Of a DNA stretch of 64,000 bases, positions 8,627 to 18,714 are shown one piece after another. Source of the stretch: Sporomusa acidovorans (lineage in GTDB: Bacteria > Bacillota > Negativicutes > Sporomusales > Sporomusaceae). The notes below the pieces were generated by a model. The model saw only the letters and a program-made list of their open reading frames with translations, made no database searches and was not told the origin of the DNA. The DNA is taken from positions 45,353 through 109,352 of the forward strand of contig NZ_FNAM01000017.1 of NCBI RefSeq assembly GCF_900101845.1, in the 5' to 3' direction. The first letter of the stretch is position 1; each line of letters begins with the position of its first letter. A program made the translations under genes and the position numbers.

Positions 8627-11125
8627 CTATAGTACTCCCCGGAAATAATGTCCCCGGGTAATATGTTCATGCTCGGCACCGGCAATTCTATCTTCCGCAA
8701 ATAACGGATGGTCTTCTCCCAGGTCGATTAGCGCTCGATACAACCCGGTAACCCTGGCAACTTCTTCTACATTACTATATTTAGCCTCATACCGCAAGCG
8801 GCTCAGACCGGTGCCGGTCAATCTGGGCACATGCGGCAACATGGATAATTCTTTGGCGTTCAGAATATGCATACGGCAAAATTGATCGGTTGCCACCGGA
8901 AATAATTCATCTTTGCGGTCCTTAAGCCAATACCGCCCGCGCAAACAAGCCCGCTTACAGTTTTTGCCGTTCTGTCCGCCTAAAAAACTGCCAAGCAGGC
9001 AATATTCAGAAATCATCAGTGTCAAATAACCATGCACCAGACATTCCAGTGGTGCCAGTTTCCTACCAGTGAGCGCTTCGACTTGCGCAAAAGTTAGTTC
9101 CGGCGAAAGTGTCAGACTGGCAAATCCTAACCCTGTTAAGTAATTGGCTGTAACACTATTATAGATATTTAAGGGATAATCGCCGTGCAAAGGGATTGCC
9201 GAAAGTTCCTGTACCAACGAAATAAGGCCCATATTGCCTACACTGATGGCATCCGGTTTAATCTCATTAAATACCGCAATCTCCTCTTTTACGCCGGCTA
9301 TTTGTCCGGGATGCACCAATCGCGGTGTATTCAAGATAATTTTGCGTCCGTGCTTTTTTACATAAGCGGCCGCCTGATAATAATCTTCAGCAAATAATGA
9401 GCGTTTTTCCAAACATTCGCCGCCAAACATGACAATATCGGCACCATGTTCAACCGCGGCCACGACTTTATCAAGCTGATCAACATTGACTACCAATTCA
9501 GGCTTATTCCTGATAGGTTTTCTCCGTATTGGCGGCAAGAGATCATGGATTGTTTTATTCTCAGTCAGCGGGGTTCTGTTGAACCTTGCCAAGCGGTCGG
9601 CTTCCAATTGTTCAATTGCCTGGCGCCGGGCTTCATTAATTTCACTGACAGGTACCATTACTTGCCCTTTTATCTGGCAGTCCAAGGAATGTAAAGCAAA
9701 AACCGTAGTTCCCAAACGTTCAATTTGTTTAGCGACACTCTCTGCCGTAAGCGGTCTTTTTATAGCCTTTTCCGCAATAAAACCGGTTTGAGCCTGACCG
9801 GTAAAACCGTCTGCGTCTGTGAAGGTAATGACCAGCGGCCGTCCTTCTTCAACGGCTACAGCCACATTTACGGGAATCCGCCGAACGGCTTCTGTTTTGT
9901 TAAAAAAAGCGCGGGCTCGTTCCATTAGTTTAGCAGCAAATACCTTAAATACCCGGTCATTAACCCGAACTGGCGAAGTGACTGGAACCGCCACGATAGC
10001 ATGAGCCTGCGCCTCACCAACCGGTTTGCCGTCAACCCACATCGTATGGACCGTGACGTTTACCCTACCGCCGACTTTAACCCAAAACTCGATAATATCG
10101 CCGACCGCAAGTGGTTCATCCAATTTTATAACGGCGACTTTACCATTCGGCTGATATTCTAGCACCCGCCCAAGTCTCACTCCCCGGTTATTGGGGCGTC
10201 TGTCGCTCATCATCGCCCTCCCGTTTTTACCATATAGGTGGGCGGTGGTAAAATCGCGGTTAAAAATTTGCGCCAAATCCTTCTGGTCCTGCTCGCCGAT
10301 AGTATATTGCTCCTGATTCGACGAATAACGGTCAATCGCCCGCCGGTAAGCATCAACGACAACAGCAACATATTCCGGCCGCTTCATCCGGCCTTCGATT
10401 TTAAAAGAAGTCACCCCGGCCTTTATAAGTTCGGGAAGTATTTTAATCGTATTCAAATCTTTGGGACTGAGCAAATATTCACCAGCGTCCGCTTGGCTTA
10501 ATACATCATTGCCGGCGCTATCAACTAACGTATAAGGCAAGCGGCACGGCTGAGCACAGCGCCCGCGATTTCCACTGCGGCCGCCAATCATACTGCTCAT
10601 CAGGCATTGCCCTGAATAAGAAATACATAACGCACCATGAATAAAGGTTTCTATCTCAATTGTGCAGTTTTTACAGATATACGTAATATCGGCAAGCGAT
10701 AATTCACGGGCCAGTACTACCCGCTTAAAGCCCATATTGGCTAAGAAGTTAACTCCTTCTAAATTATGTACTGTCATCTGCGTACTGGCATGCAAGGGCA
10801 TATCCGGCACAATTTTTTGGGCTACTGCCGCTACTCCCAAATCCTGCACAATAATAGCATCAACACCGCTGTCATATAAGTGCCGTAAATAATCGGCCAA
10901 AACAGAAAGCTCGCTATCGTCTACAAGCGTGTTAACAGTAACGAAGACTGCTACGGCACGCAAGTGGGCAAAACGTACAGCCTCCGCTAATTCCTTATCA
11001 CTAAAATTCGGAGCATACTGTCTAGCCCCAAACATCCTGCCCCCCAGATAAACGGCATTCGCGCCGCTTTCTACCGCCGCAACCAAAGCTTCTTTGCTGC
11101 CAACAGGTGCGAGTAATTCAATCAC
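8627..11125 (-). CDS. U32-family peptidase-like protein, RlhA/DUF3656 type
   Basis: 832-residue member of the U32 (collagenase-like) family. Members often act as radical-like RNA hydroxylases with an iron-sulfur cluster rather than as proteases. The N-terminal TIM-barrel half carries the signature ending GNRGRCAQPCRLPY, with the first cysteines in ALCISYSGQCL (about 165-200). A beta-rich DUF3656-like middle follows, then a second U32-like half with GKNCKRACLRGRYW. Long two-domain forms relate to E. coli RlhA (23S rRNA C2501 hydroxylation); the substrate here is inferred. The start ATG overlaps the upstream stop by four bases, showing translational coupling to the phosphomutase-like gene. Confidence 0.85.
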   Translation of the reverse strand: MIELLAPVGSKEALVAAVESGANAVYLGGRMFGARQYAPNFSDKELAEAVRFAHLRAVAVFVTVNTLVDDSELSVLADYLRHLYDSGVDAIIVQDLGVAAVAQKIVPDMPLHASTQMTVHNLEGVNFLANMGFKRVVLARELSLADITYICKNCTIEIETFIHGALCISYSGQCLMSSMIGGRSGNRGRCAQPCRLPYTLVDSAGNDVLSQADAGEYLLSPKDLNTIKILPELIKAGVTSFKIEGRMKRPEYVAVVVDAYRRAIDRYSSNQEQYTIGEQDQKDLAQIFNRDFTTAHLYGKNGRAMMSDRRPNNRGVRLGRVLEYQPNGKVAVIKLDEPLAVGDIIEFWVKVGGRVNVTVHTMWVDGKPVGEAQAHAIVAVPVTSPVRVNDRVFKVFAAKLMERARAFFNKTEAVRRIPVNVAVAVEEGRPLVITFTDADGFTGQAQTGFIAEKAIKRPLTAESVAKQIERLGTTVFALHSLDCQIKGQVMVPVSEINEARRQAIEQLEADRLARFNRTPLTENKTIHDLLPPIRRKPIRNKPELVVNVDQLDKVVAAVEHGADIVMFGGECLEKRSLFAEDYYQAAAYVKKHGRKIILNTPRLVHPGQIAGVKEEIAVFNEIKPDAISVGNMGLISLVQELSAIPLHGDYPLNIYNSVTANYLTGLGFASLTLSPELTFAQVEALTGRKLAPLECLVHGYLTLMISEYCLLGSFLGGQNGKNCKRACLRGRYWLKDRKDELFPVATDQFCRMHILNAKELSMLPHVPRLTGTGLSRLRYEAKYSNVEEVARVTGLYRALIDLGEDHPLFAEDRIAGAEHEHITRGHYFRGVL

Positions 11126-12036
11126 AAAAATTCATCCTTTCCCAAAGCTTCGACTATCGCCGGCGTAATACCTGTTAAATCAGTAACGCCGCTTATCGTC
11201 GCTTGCGCTTTAAAACCAAGCGCAATAAGCGGAACTTTATTAAGGGTATGGGTCTTAACACTGAAATCTTCAAAATTACCATGATCACTTGTTATCAGGA
11301 GTAAGGTATCTGCAGGCAATAATGTATAAGCTGTCCGGATAAACTCATTCAAAATCCGAACGATATTTTGGGCGTGCTGCCAATCCTGCTTGTGTCCCGC
11401 GCGGTCTGTCTGGAAATATTCAAAGATGGTAAATGAATATTTCCTGGAAATATTAACCAAATTTATTGCTGCTTGCTTCGGTGTTATAGGCTGTACATTT
11501 TCTATTCCAAACCTTGGCAACATTTCATTGGTGATATCCTGGTACACAGCTTGCCCAGCTTGTATATGAGTTAATGATCGCAGTAACATACCGATACTTA
11601 AGGCCGCTAAAGTAATTGCCGAATGCCGCCGTTTACGCTTAGCCACTAGTTCAAAATAATCCGGTGAATACATATTGGCGGAAGTTACCGGCATTTCACG
11701 TTCCAACAATTGTTTCATAATATTATGTTCCATGATAAGCTTTGACAGTTCCGGACCGGGAAAGGCCTGAATATGGCGTCCCATTATCTTAGCCGTATTT
11801 AACCCTGTTAAAATAGCCGCCTGGCCGGTAGCACTTTGTGGAAGTCCCGCCACGCCTAATGTGGCATCAATTTGCACCATGCTACTCTCCGGAGTTAAAA
11901 TAGGTTCCATTTCTTGACTCAAATGGCAACCAAACAATTCATGAATAACGGGCAGGCCAAACCGTATAAACGGATTAATCTCCGGGATATTAGCCCCTAA
12001 ACCAATACCATCAATAAAAATCATGAGTATTCGCAT
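11122..12036 (-). CDS. Alkaline phosphatase-superfamily metalloenzyme (phosphoglyceromutase-like)
   Basis: About 304 residues. The N-terminal metal site is IFIDGIGLG (about 7-15). The second half has TDRAGHKQDW and the C-terminal motif TSDHGNFED, which supply the Asp/His ligands of the two-metal superfamily that includes phosphopentomutase and cofactor-independent phosphoglycerate mutase. It is far shorter than true GpmI (~510 aa), so a phosphoglycerate mutase call would be wrong. Substrate unknown. The start is ATG at 12036, with a TTG codon just before it. It is coupled to the U32 gene by a 4-base overlap. Confidence 0.75.
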   Translation of the reverse strand: MRILMIFIDGIGLGANIPEINPFIRFGLPVIHELFGCHLSQEMEPILTPESSMVQIDATLGVAGLPQSATGQAAILTGLNTAKIMGRHIQAFPGPELSKLIMEHNIMKQLLEREMPVTSANMYSPDYFELVAKRKRRHSAITLAALSIGMLLRSLTHIQAGQAVYQDITNEMLPRFGIENVQPITPKQAAINLVNISRKYSFTIFEYFQTDRAGHKQDWQHAQNIVRILNEFIRTAYTLLPADTLLLITSDHGNFEDFSVKTHTLNKVPLIALGFKAQATISGVTDLTGITPAIVEALGKDEFL

Positions 12037-12095
12037 CAATAAAAACCGTCCTCATATTGCGTAAAGAAAGAAGAAGGGTTCATCCCTTCCTCTCG

Positions 12096-12767
12096 TCAAT
12101 GGAATTCTTTATCTTTGTCTACATTTATTCGCTCATCATTCTTGTTTAGCCCCTGCTGCTGCCGCAGATTTTCCGCTAAAAACTGGACATTATCCATAAA
12201 CTGCTCAAACTTTGTCAATTTTTCGCCTGCCAAGCTAAGAGGATTATCATAGACACTCTTAATATAACTCTCAAAATCTTTTTTTGTCAAAGGTTCATTT
12301 TCAGGCGTACGAATCATGGTAAACTCACCGCAGCTTTCCAGGCGGGCACTTTCAATCATAGTAAGATCAGACATATCAAGCCCCTTTTTATGCAGTTCCT
12401 GCCGCAGGTCATCATAGTTGAAATGGGTTTTGGCAAAGTTTTCTTTAATAAGCTGGCCTTTTTGCACTAAGGTCACAGGCGTGCCTTCAAACCATTTGCG
12501 CAGTGTAGTATTCTTTAAGGCCAAGTAACCTATCAATTGTTGCAATACAAGCAAAACAATTAGACTCTCAATACCTGTCTCCAGGGTAGGATTTTGATCC
12601 ATAGTACCAGCAACAATAATATCCCCAATCCCGACCATAATAACAAAGTCAAAAGGCGATAGTTGACCGACCGTCCGATTACCCATTATTCTAACAACAA
12701 GTAAAGCTACAGTGCACAATAGTAACAGGCGCAACAAAACTTGAACTAATAAACCGCTATCAAACAC
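12096..12767 (-). CDS. DUF421 (YetF-like) membrane protein
   Basis: 223 residues: three N-terminal membrane spans (about 8-25, 35-55, 60-80), containing the family-typical RIMGNRTVGQLSPFDFV stretch. A cytoplasmic DUF421 alpha/beta domain follows (GTPVTLVQKG, then LRQELHKKGLDMSDL), with an added charged tail. Relatives in Bacillus (YetF, YdfS, YrbG) are spore or envelope membrane proteins of uncertain role. It stands alone between zapA and the phosphomutase-like gene in the same direction. Family assignment is good; function is not known. Confidence 0.85.
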   Translation of the reverse strand: MFDSGLLVQVLLRLLLLCTVALLVVRIMGNRTVGQLSPFDFVIMVGIGDIIVAGTMDQNPTLETGIESLIVLLVLQQLIGYLALKNTTLRKWFEGTPVTLVQKGQLIKENFAKTHFNYDDLRQELHKKGLDMSDLTMIESARLESCGEFTMIRTPENEPLTKKDFESYIKSVYDNPLSLAGEKLTKFEQFMDNVQFLAENLRQQQGLNKNDERINVDKDKEFH

Positions 12768-12839
12768 GGTACCACTCCTTTTCTGTCAGTATTATTAACA
12801 TGACATTTGAGTGTTATACCGTTCTATGCACAAAAAGTA

Positions 12840-13094
12840 CTATTTATCCTCTTTTATTAATTCAAGAAGTTCCAGGTAATCCTGTTCTAACCGCAAAAAT
12901 TCATCCGCAATATTTAATGCTGTTAATACAGCTATTTTAGTTGGCGATAACCTGAGATTGGCTTTAGCGGTCTTTTTCATACGCTCATCCAGCATAGCGG
13001 CTAGCTGCATGATTCGCTCCGGTTCAATATTCCCCTTAAGCGCATAGCTTTCACCATAGATCTCAACGGTTACTTTATTTTTCTTATCTGACAT
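12840..13094 (-). CDS. zapA: Cell division protein ZapA
   Basis: 84 residues when started at the ATG at 13094, which has GGTGG eight bases upstream. A longer frame reaching 13244 would run through the pheT terminator and is rejected. The protein has the ZapA layout: N-terminal VEIYGESYALKG strand-turn, ERIMQLAAMLDERM helix, then a long coiled-coil C-terminal helix. ZapA bundles FtsZ at the division ring. It lies just after pheT, the usual Firmicute neighbourhood. Confidence 0.9.
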   Translation of the reverse strand: MSDKKNKVTVEIYGESYALKGNIEPERIMQLAAMLDERMKKTAKANLRLSPTKIAVLTALNIADEFLRLEQDYLELLELIKEDK

Positions 13095-13158
13095 AGTCCA
13101 CCTAAAAAGATATATTTTATGAGAGTATACTTCTACCAGGCAAAAACTAATTCCTGCA

Positions 13159-13190
13159 TAAAAAAAGAAAAAGCGGGACAACCCGCCTAT
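13159..13190 (-). terminator. Terminator after pheT
   Basis: AGGCGGGT/ACCCGCT-type hairpin followed on the minus strand by a T-rich run, between the pheT stop and zapA. It shows that zapA has its own start of transcription or relies on read-through. Confidence 0.85.
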
Positions 13191-13221
13191 AATTAAAGAA
13201 ATTAAAATAATGTTTTCGCAA

Positions 13222-15651
13222 CTATTCCCGCAGCTTCGCAGCAAAAGTATTTTCTAAATGGGAAACTATTTTTTTGTATTGTTCATCGACTTGTGCATCT
13301 GTCAATGTCCGGTCCTTAGCTTGAAAGGTAAGGGAAAAAGCCAAGCTGCGTGATCCTTTCTCCACTTGCTGACCGGTATATACATCAAATAACTGAACTT
13401 GAGTTAATAAGGAACCGGCTTTGCCGGCAATAGCCTCTGTTACAGCAGCAGCGGTAGTATGTTCGGATAACACAATAGCCAAGTCCCGCGTAACCGCCGG
13501 AAACTTAGGAAGTGACTGATTGTCGGGTTTAATGGCGGCATATTTAACTAACGTTCTTACCATTAATTCAAAAACATATACCTTTTTGGCTATTTCATAG
13601 GCATCAAGTACTTTAGGATGTAATTCGCCGATATAACCGATTAACTCGCCGTCCTTCTTGATTACTGCTGTTTTACCGGGATGCAGTGACGGATTTTTTC
13701 CTGCTTCCACTACATAACCGCAAATTCCGAGTTTCCCCAAAATAGCTTCAACAGCACCTTTAGCGTCATAAAAATCCACTACATCTCTTGACTGGTTCCA
13801 GGCAAGAGTGTGCCGTTTACCCAGCATGGCACCACACAGCATAATCGGTTCCTCCGGCAACTCCCTGAGTGGTAATTCTGCTGGCAGATATACTGCCCCT
13901 ACCTCAAATATTCTTAGATCCTCATTTTTGCGAGAAAGGTTACGGATAATTGTATCCATAACTCCCCCCAGCAGAGTAGTGCGTAATACCGGGAAATCAT
14001 CGGTAATAGGATTCAAAACCTCAATTGTACGGCGCAACCCACTGTCAGCAGGGATGTTAAGTTTATCAAAAGTATCCGGATGCGAAAAACTCAACGAAAG
14101 AATTTCTGAAAAGCTATTGCTTGTTAATGCATTTTTAATTTTCCCAATAACTACCTGCGTGTAACTTTGTTTGCCTTGTGCCATATCGCCACCAGGTGTA
14201 GTGGAAGGAATCTTATCATAACCATAAATTCTGGCTATTTCTTCACTGATGTCGGCCGGTAATGCAACGTCCCCCCGCCAGGTAGGTACAGTAACGGTAA
14301 TTTTTTCCGGTCCGGCTTCAACCTCAAACTCCAGGCGTTTTAATATTTCGACCATAGTCGCTGCCGGTATATCGGTCCCTAAATAGTGATTGATTTGCCT
14401 GGGAGTAAATACGATTTGTTTCGGCAGTTGCATATCCGGATAAACATCAACAATACCGGAGCAAACATCACATGCTCCCATGCCTTCAAGCAGGCTCGCC
14501 GCTCTGTCAAGCGCTTTAATAATGTTGGCCGTATCCACGCCACGCTCAAATCGTCCTGAGGCTTCTGAGCGAAGCCCGAGGGCCCGCGACGTACGGCGGA
14601 CGCTTGCTCCATTAAAGGAGGCTGCTTCCAATAATACGTTCTGTGTGTTCGGCGTTACTTCCGTGGCTAACCCGCCCATAACCCCGGCAATACCGACCGC
14701 CTGCACAGCGTCGGCAATTACCAGCATATCAGGTCCAAGTTCGCGTTTAACACCGTCAAGGGTAGTTAGTTTCTCACCGGGATTGGCCTTGCGTACAACC
14801 AGGCTGTGACGGGCAAGTAGGTTATAATCATAGGCATGCATGGGTTGACCTAACTCCAGCATAACAAAATTGGTAACATCCACAATATTATTAATCGGCC
14901 GCATTCCCGCAGCTTGCAGACGGTGCTGCATCCAGGCAGGCGACGGTCCAACTTTGATATTCTGTAGAATCCTTGCGGCAAATCTCGAACAAAGATTAGA
15001 ATCCTCAATTTGGATATTGGTTAGCGAACTCGCTTTCTCTTTGCCTGTTTCCTTTACATTAAGCATCGGTTTTTTTAGTGCCGCCCCTGTAAGTACAGAA
15101 ATCTCCCGGGCAATGCCAATCATGCTGAAACAATCCGCCCGGTTGGCGGTAAGTTCGAATGCAAGCACAACATCATCAAGCCCCAGTGCTGTGTGAATAT
15201 CAACACCAATATCCGTATCTGCGGGCAAAATATAGATTCCATTTCTCGCCTCAGGTGAGACCAGTTTGCTATCAATTGCCAATTCTTCCGTAGAGCATAG
15301 CATACCGTTCGACAGCATTCCCCGCAGCTTGGTCGGCTTAATTTTCATTCCATTTGGCAACTTAGCACCAATCGTAGCAACCGGTACAATATGTCCCTGA
15401 CGGACATTGGTTGCCCCAGTTATGATTGTTGAGACCTCGGTTCCAATATCTATTTTACAAACCGATAATTTATCGGCATCAGGATGAGGTTCAATGGCTA
15501 CGACCTTACCTGTGACCACCCCGGAAATGTTTTGACCTAATACTTCCACCGCTTCAACCGGAATCCCGGCCATAGTCAACATATCCGCCAGTTTTTCCGG
15601 TGTTTCTTTTATTTCAACATAATCTGTAAGCCATTTACTTGACGCTCTCAT
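13222..15651 (-). CDS. pheT: Phenylalanyl-tRNA synthetase beta subunit
   Basis: 809 residues, normal for the bacterial beta subunit of the alpha2-beta2 enzyme. Seen: N-terminal OB-fold tRNA-binding domain (about 40-150, with GHIVPVATIGAKLPNG), B3/B4 editing domain (ANRADCFSMIGIAREI, then RASGRFERGVDT-like region near 370), B5 domain and catalytic-like core. A C-terminal ferredoxin-like anticodon-binding domain (FPAVTRDLAIVL) completes it. GGGGGAAGG precedes the ATG. It follows pheS by 20 bases and is controlled with it by the upstream T-box. Confidence 0.97.
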   Translation of the reverse strand: MRASSKWLTDYVEIKETPEKLADMLTMAGIPVEAVEVLGQNISGVVTGKVVAIEPHPDADKLSVCKIDIGTEVSTIITGATNVRQGHIVPVATIGAKLPNGMKIKPTKLRGMLSNGMLCSTEELAIDSKLVSPEARNGIYILPADTDIGVDIHTALGLDDVVLAFELTANRADCFSMIGIAREISVLTGAALKKPMLNVKETGKEKASSLTNIQIEDSNLCSRFAARILQNIKVGPSPAWMQHRLQAAGMRPINNIVDVTNFVMLELGQPMHAYDYNLLARHSLVVRKANPGEKLTTLDGVKRELGPDMLVIADAVQAVGIAGVMGGLATEVTPNTQNVLLEAASFNGASVRRTSRALGLRSEASGRFERGVDTANIIKALDRAASLLEGMGACDVCSGIVDVYPDMQLPKQIVFTPRQINHYLGTDIPAATMVEILKRLEFEVEAGPEKITVTVPTWRGDVALPADISEEIARIYGYDKIPSTTPGGDMAQGKQSYTQVVIGKIKNALTSNSFSEILSLSFSHPDTFDKLNIPADSGLRRTIEVLNPITDDFPVLRTTLLGGVMDTIIRNLSRKNEDLRIFEVGAVYLPAELPLRELPEEPIMLCGAMLGKRHTLAWNQSRDVVDFYDAKGAVEAILGKLGICGYVVEAGKNPSLHPGKTAVIKKDGELIGYIGELHPKVLDAYEIAKKVYVFELMVRTLVKYAAIKPDNQSLPKFPAVTRDLAIVLSEHTTAAAVTEAIAGKAGSLLTQVQLFDVYTGQQVEKGSRSLAFSLTFQAKDRTLTDAQVDEQYKKIVSHLENTFAAKLRE

Positions 15652-15671
15652 AACCTTCCCCCTTCAAGCAT

Positions 15672-16694
15672 TTAGAATTGACGTAAGAAACGTATGTCAT
15701 TATCAAAAAACAGTCTGAGGTCATCAATACCATAAGTCAGCATCGCAATCCGTTCTACCCCCATACCAAAAGCAAACCCGCTGACCTTATCCGGATCAAA
15801 CTTGCTCATTTCCAGTACGCGGGGGTGAACCATGCCGGAACCTAAGATTTCCAGCCAACCTGTTCCGGAGCAGACGCGGCATCCTTTGCCCTCACACATT
15901 ACACAGGAAATGTCCACTTCGGCACTTGGCTCGGTAAAAGGGAAAAAGCTGGGCCGAAACCGTACTTTAACTCTATTGCCAAAAATTTCTTTAGAGAATA
16001 ATTCAAGGGTTCCTTTCAAATCAGCAAAGCTAATGTTTTTATCAACCACTAACCCTTCCACTTGTTGGAACATAGGGGAATGCGTAGCATCATAATCCCG
16101 GCGATATACTTTTCCGGGAGCAATAATCCGGATTGGTTGGTTAGGTTCTGAGGACTGCATCGTACGTACCTGCACAGGTGAAGTGTGTGTTCTCAGTAAA
16201 AACTCCTTAGTAATATAAAAAGAGTCTTGCATATCACGGGCCGGATGATCTTGCGGCAAATTCAGCGCTTCGAAGTTATAGTAATCCTTTTCCACTTCAG
16301 GGCCCTCGGCAATTTCAAACCCCATGCGCATAAAGGTATCTTTAATCCGGTTCAATGTTAATGTCAGGGGATGTAGATGTCCAGGGTCAGCGATGCGACC
16401 AGGCAAGGTTACATCAATGGTTTCTGATGCTAGTTTTCGGGTAAGTTCAGCCTGTTTTATAGCTTCCAATTTATCAGCTATAATCTTTTCCAACTGACCT
16501 CTAATTTCGTTAACCACTTGCCCTATCCGCGGACGTTCTTCAGGGCTTAAAGCTCCCAGACCGCGTAGCATACCAGTGAGTAGTCCCTTTTTACCCAAGT
16601 ATTTAATCTTTACATCATTGAGTGCCTCTTTATTGGTGATTTCTGACAACTCTTTAAGGGCTGTGTCCCTTAATGATTTGAGTTCTTGTTCCAT
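15672..16694 (-). CDS. pheS: Phenylalanyl-tRNA synthetase alpha subunit
   Basis: 340 residues, class II synthetase catalytic subunit. An N-terminal coiled coil (1-85) contacts tRNA. Motif 2 region [10 protein letters not shown] and a HATHSPMF-like patch ([14 protein letters not shown]) come next. [18 protein letters not shown] cysteine cluster, typical of some PheS, sits near 270, and motif 3 [14 protein letters not shown] near 312. AGGAGG precedes the ATG. First gene of the pheST operon behind a T-box leader. Confidence 0.97.
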   Translation of the reverse strand: MEQELKSLRDTALKELSEITNKEALNDVKIKYLGKKGLLTGMLRGLGALSPEERPRIGQVVNEIRGQLEKIIADKLEAIKQAELTRKLASETIDVTLPGRIADPGHLHPLTLTLNRIKDTFMRMGFEIAEGPEVEKDYYNFEALNLPQDHPARDMQDSFYITKEFLLRTHTSPVQVRTMQSSEPNQPIRIIAPGKVYRRDYDATHSPMFQQVEGLVVDKNISFADLKGTLELFSKEIFGNRVKVRFRPSFFPFTEPSAEVDISCVMCEGKGCRVCSGTGWLEILGSGMVHPRVLEMSKFDPDKVSGFAFGMGVERIAMLTYGIDDLRLFFDNDIRFLRQF

Positions 16695-16811
16695 ACATGC
16701 CTCCTAAAAAAATTAAGTAAAACCTGGTTTGGACCAAGTCTCCAGGACGCAGGCAAAAGCCTTGGCGTTCACTTTATCCAGACGAAAGCTTAAGACATCT
16801 CATCCGGAAAA

Positions 16812-17202
16812 TTAAAAAGACTTTCAGCCCATAAGGGGCGAAAGTCTTGATTTCGCGGTACCACCCTAATTATACTCTCTTGTTTCCTGTAACGTGGAAA
16901 AAACGCCAGACCTACACAAGCACGCTCTTCAGCCTGAGTACTCAGAAGTGAACTTCTGCTAACTGTTTCGGCGCCGCTCTCAATCTCCGGCGGCATCCTC
17001 CCTGTGGAAACATGGCTAACATACTCTCTTCCTCATCGCATAAAACAAACCCTTTATTCACTTATTGCATCATTAACCGTTTATACCACAAATACGCAGC
17101 AATGGAACCGGTAGCTTCAAACATTCTCCAGAAGAATTCGGCGGTCAACATAGGCTAAGACCACACCCTCTCTGCCCCTAATGGCAATTTCCGTCATTGC
17201 TA
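16812..17202 (-). promoter_or_regulatory. T-box leader of pheST
   Basis: The T-box core GGGTGGTACCGCG sits at about 16853-16867 (minus). It is followed by a terminator with AAAGACTTTC/GGCGAAAGTCTT arms and a T-run (about 16812-16848). The leader is ~390 nt, longer than the other three here. Phenylalanine specificity is inferred from the genes. Confidence 0.9.
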
Positions 17203-17207
17203 AACGT

Positions 17208-17236
17208 ATTATATCATAGCAGCATTGAAATTACAA
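17208..17236 (-). promoter_or_regulatory. Promoter of the pheST leader
   Basis: Minus-strand TATAAT (17208-17213), 17-base spacer and TTGTAA (17231-17236). The -35 overlaps the end of the upstream methyltransferase gene. Confidence 0.65.
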
Positions 17237-18043
17237 GGTTGCCCGCTGCCTTATAGCCTCATATAATACAACTCCTGCAGCTACAGCTACATTCAGAGAC
17301 TCGGCATGTCCAATTAACGGAATATTAATGCGGGAATCTGCCGCACTGAGTAATTCAGGGCTGATACCCTGACCCTCATTGCCCAATATAAGGGCAACCG
17401 GGCGCTTAAAGTCGGCCTGGTAATAAACGGCTGAGTGTTGCAAACAGGTAGCCAGCAACGATACACCCGCCTGTTTAAGATTCGTAATTAGGTCAGAATA
17501 GATCATGCCTTCTGCCACCGGCAAATGAAATAGAGAACCCATTGTCGCCCGCACCGTTTTTCCGGCATAGATATCAGCCGATCCTTTAAGCGTAATAACT
17601 CCGCTACAGCCGGCGGCATCTGCCGTACGGATAATAGTGCCAACATTACCCGGGTCCTGAATTCCATCCAAAATAACCAATAACGGCAGCTTATCTTTTC
17701 CTGCCAGCATCTGCTTAACTGAAAATTGACGTTTTTTCAAAATGGCCATGATTCCCTGCGGCTGCTCAGTATCGGATATTTTTTTATAAATTTCTGCCGG
17801 TACTTTGACCATTCGACAGTTTGTAACCGCTAACCTGTCAATGATATTCTTTGCCCGTTCACGCTCGGCAATTTCTTCTGTATAAATACACGTCGCCACA
17901 GGCCAATCGGCGTGGACGCATTCTTCAACCAGACGCACACCCTCTGCCAGAAACAGTTCCAACTTCTCCCGGTATTTTCGCTGTTTCAGCGAAGTGGTTT
18001 CCTTAATCAGCTTATTTGTCATGCTGGATATGCATTCAGTCAC
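17231..18043 (-). CDS. TrmH/SpoU-family RNA 2'-O-methyltransferase
   Basis: 270-residue SPOUT methyltransferase. An N-terminal substrate-binding domain (KYREKLELFLAEGVRLVEE) precedes the knotted SAM-binding domain, whose three motifs are LDGIQDPGNVGTIIRTA near 130, LILGNEGQGIS near 222 and IPLIGHAESLNVAVA near 240. It resembles YsgA/RlmB-like rRNA methyltransferases, also found before pheS in Bacillus; the target nucleotide is unknown. The start is GTG at 18043 with GGAGG upstream, overlapping the ktrA stop, so it is translationally coupled to ktrA. Confidence 0.92.
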   Translation of the reverse strand: MTECISSMTNKLIKETTSLKQRKYREKLELFLAEGVRLVEECVHADWPVATCIYTEEIAERERAKNIIDRLAVTNCRMVKVPAEIYKKISDTEQPQGIMAILKKRQFSVKQMLAGKDKLPLLVILDGIQDPGNVGTIIRTADAAGCSGVITLKGSADIYAGKTVRATMGSLFHLPVAEGMIYSDLITNLKQAGVSLLATCLQHSAVYYQADFKRPVALILGNEGQGISPELLSAADSRINIPLIGHAESLNVAVAAGVVLYEAIRQRATL

Positions 18044-18702
18044 TCTAATTCCTCCATCTTTTGAATCCCCCTTGTTTGACCTACAAAAATCAGTATGTCC
18101 CCTGTCCTGATTTTTTCATCGGAAGGCGGTGGCACAATTAACACTTCATCTCTTTTTATCGCGACAACATTAATTTCATATTTTACCCGTAAATTTGCTT
18201 CGGCCAGGCTGCGGCCTACTAAGGTTTTCGGAGCGGTAATTTCAGCAATACTCAAATCCGGGGACAGTTCGATGTACTCTAATACGTTAGTCGAAACTAA
18301 ATTATGTGCCACTCTTAACCCCATATCACGTTCAGGATAAACAATGCGGTCGGCACCAATTTTAGCCAGCATTTTTCCATGAAGTTCGTTCCGGGCTTTG
18401 GCAACGATATATTTTACGCCAAGGTCTTTTAAAATCAATGTTGTCAACACATTAGCCTGGATATCCTCGCCAATGGCAACAACAACGACATCAAAATTCC
18501 GGATTCCCAACGCCTTTAGGGAGTTCTCGTCTGTCGTATCCGCCTGAACCACATGGGTCACCGTTTCACTCAATTTCTGAACTTGCTCTTCATTTGCATC
18601 AATTGCCAATACTTCATAACCAAGTTTATATAATGTGGTAGCAATACTGCTGCCAAAGCGTCCCAGTCCAATTACCGCAAATTGTTTATTTTTATCTTTC
18701 AT
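18040..18702 (-). CDS. ktrA: Potassium uptake regulatory subunit KtrA (RCK)
   Basis: 220 residues: an RCK-N Rossmann domain with GLGRFGSSIA (about 12-21) and acidic ribose-binding residue in AIDAN, then an RCK-C domain from ~135. These cytoplasmic octamers gate the KtrB channel in response to ATP/ADP, and RCK-C domains of this family bind c-di-AMP. It lies 12 bases after ktrB in the same direction and overlaps the methyltransferase start by four bases. Confidence 0.93.
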   Translation of the reverse strand: MKDKNKQFAVIGLGRFGSSIATTLYKLGYEVLAIDANEEQVQKLSETVTHVVQADTTDENSLKALGIRNFDVVVVAIGEDIQANVLTTLILKDLGVKYIVAKARNELHGKMLAKIGADRIVYPERDMGLRVAHNLVSTNVLEYIELSPDLSIAEITAPKTLVGRSLAEANLRVKYEINVVAIKRDEVLIVPPPSDEKIRTGDILIFVGQTRGIQKMEELE

Positions 18703-18714
18703 CCGGATCCTCTC

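Noticed and set aside
11122..12036. Phosphoglycerate mutase (gpmI) annotation
   Set aside because: Only the superfamily metal motifs match; at ~304 residues it lacks the inserted transferase domain of GpmI.
12840..13244. Longer 134-codon reading of zapA
   Set aside because: The extension crosses the pheT terminator hairpin and overlaps the pheT end; the ATG at 13094 has a proper ribosome site and gives the normal ZapA length.
16790..16996. Minus-strand 68-codon ORF
   Set aside because: Lies inside the pheST T-box leader and ends across the terminator; no independent gene evidence.
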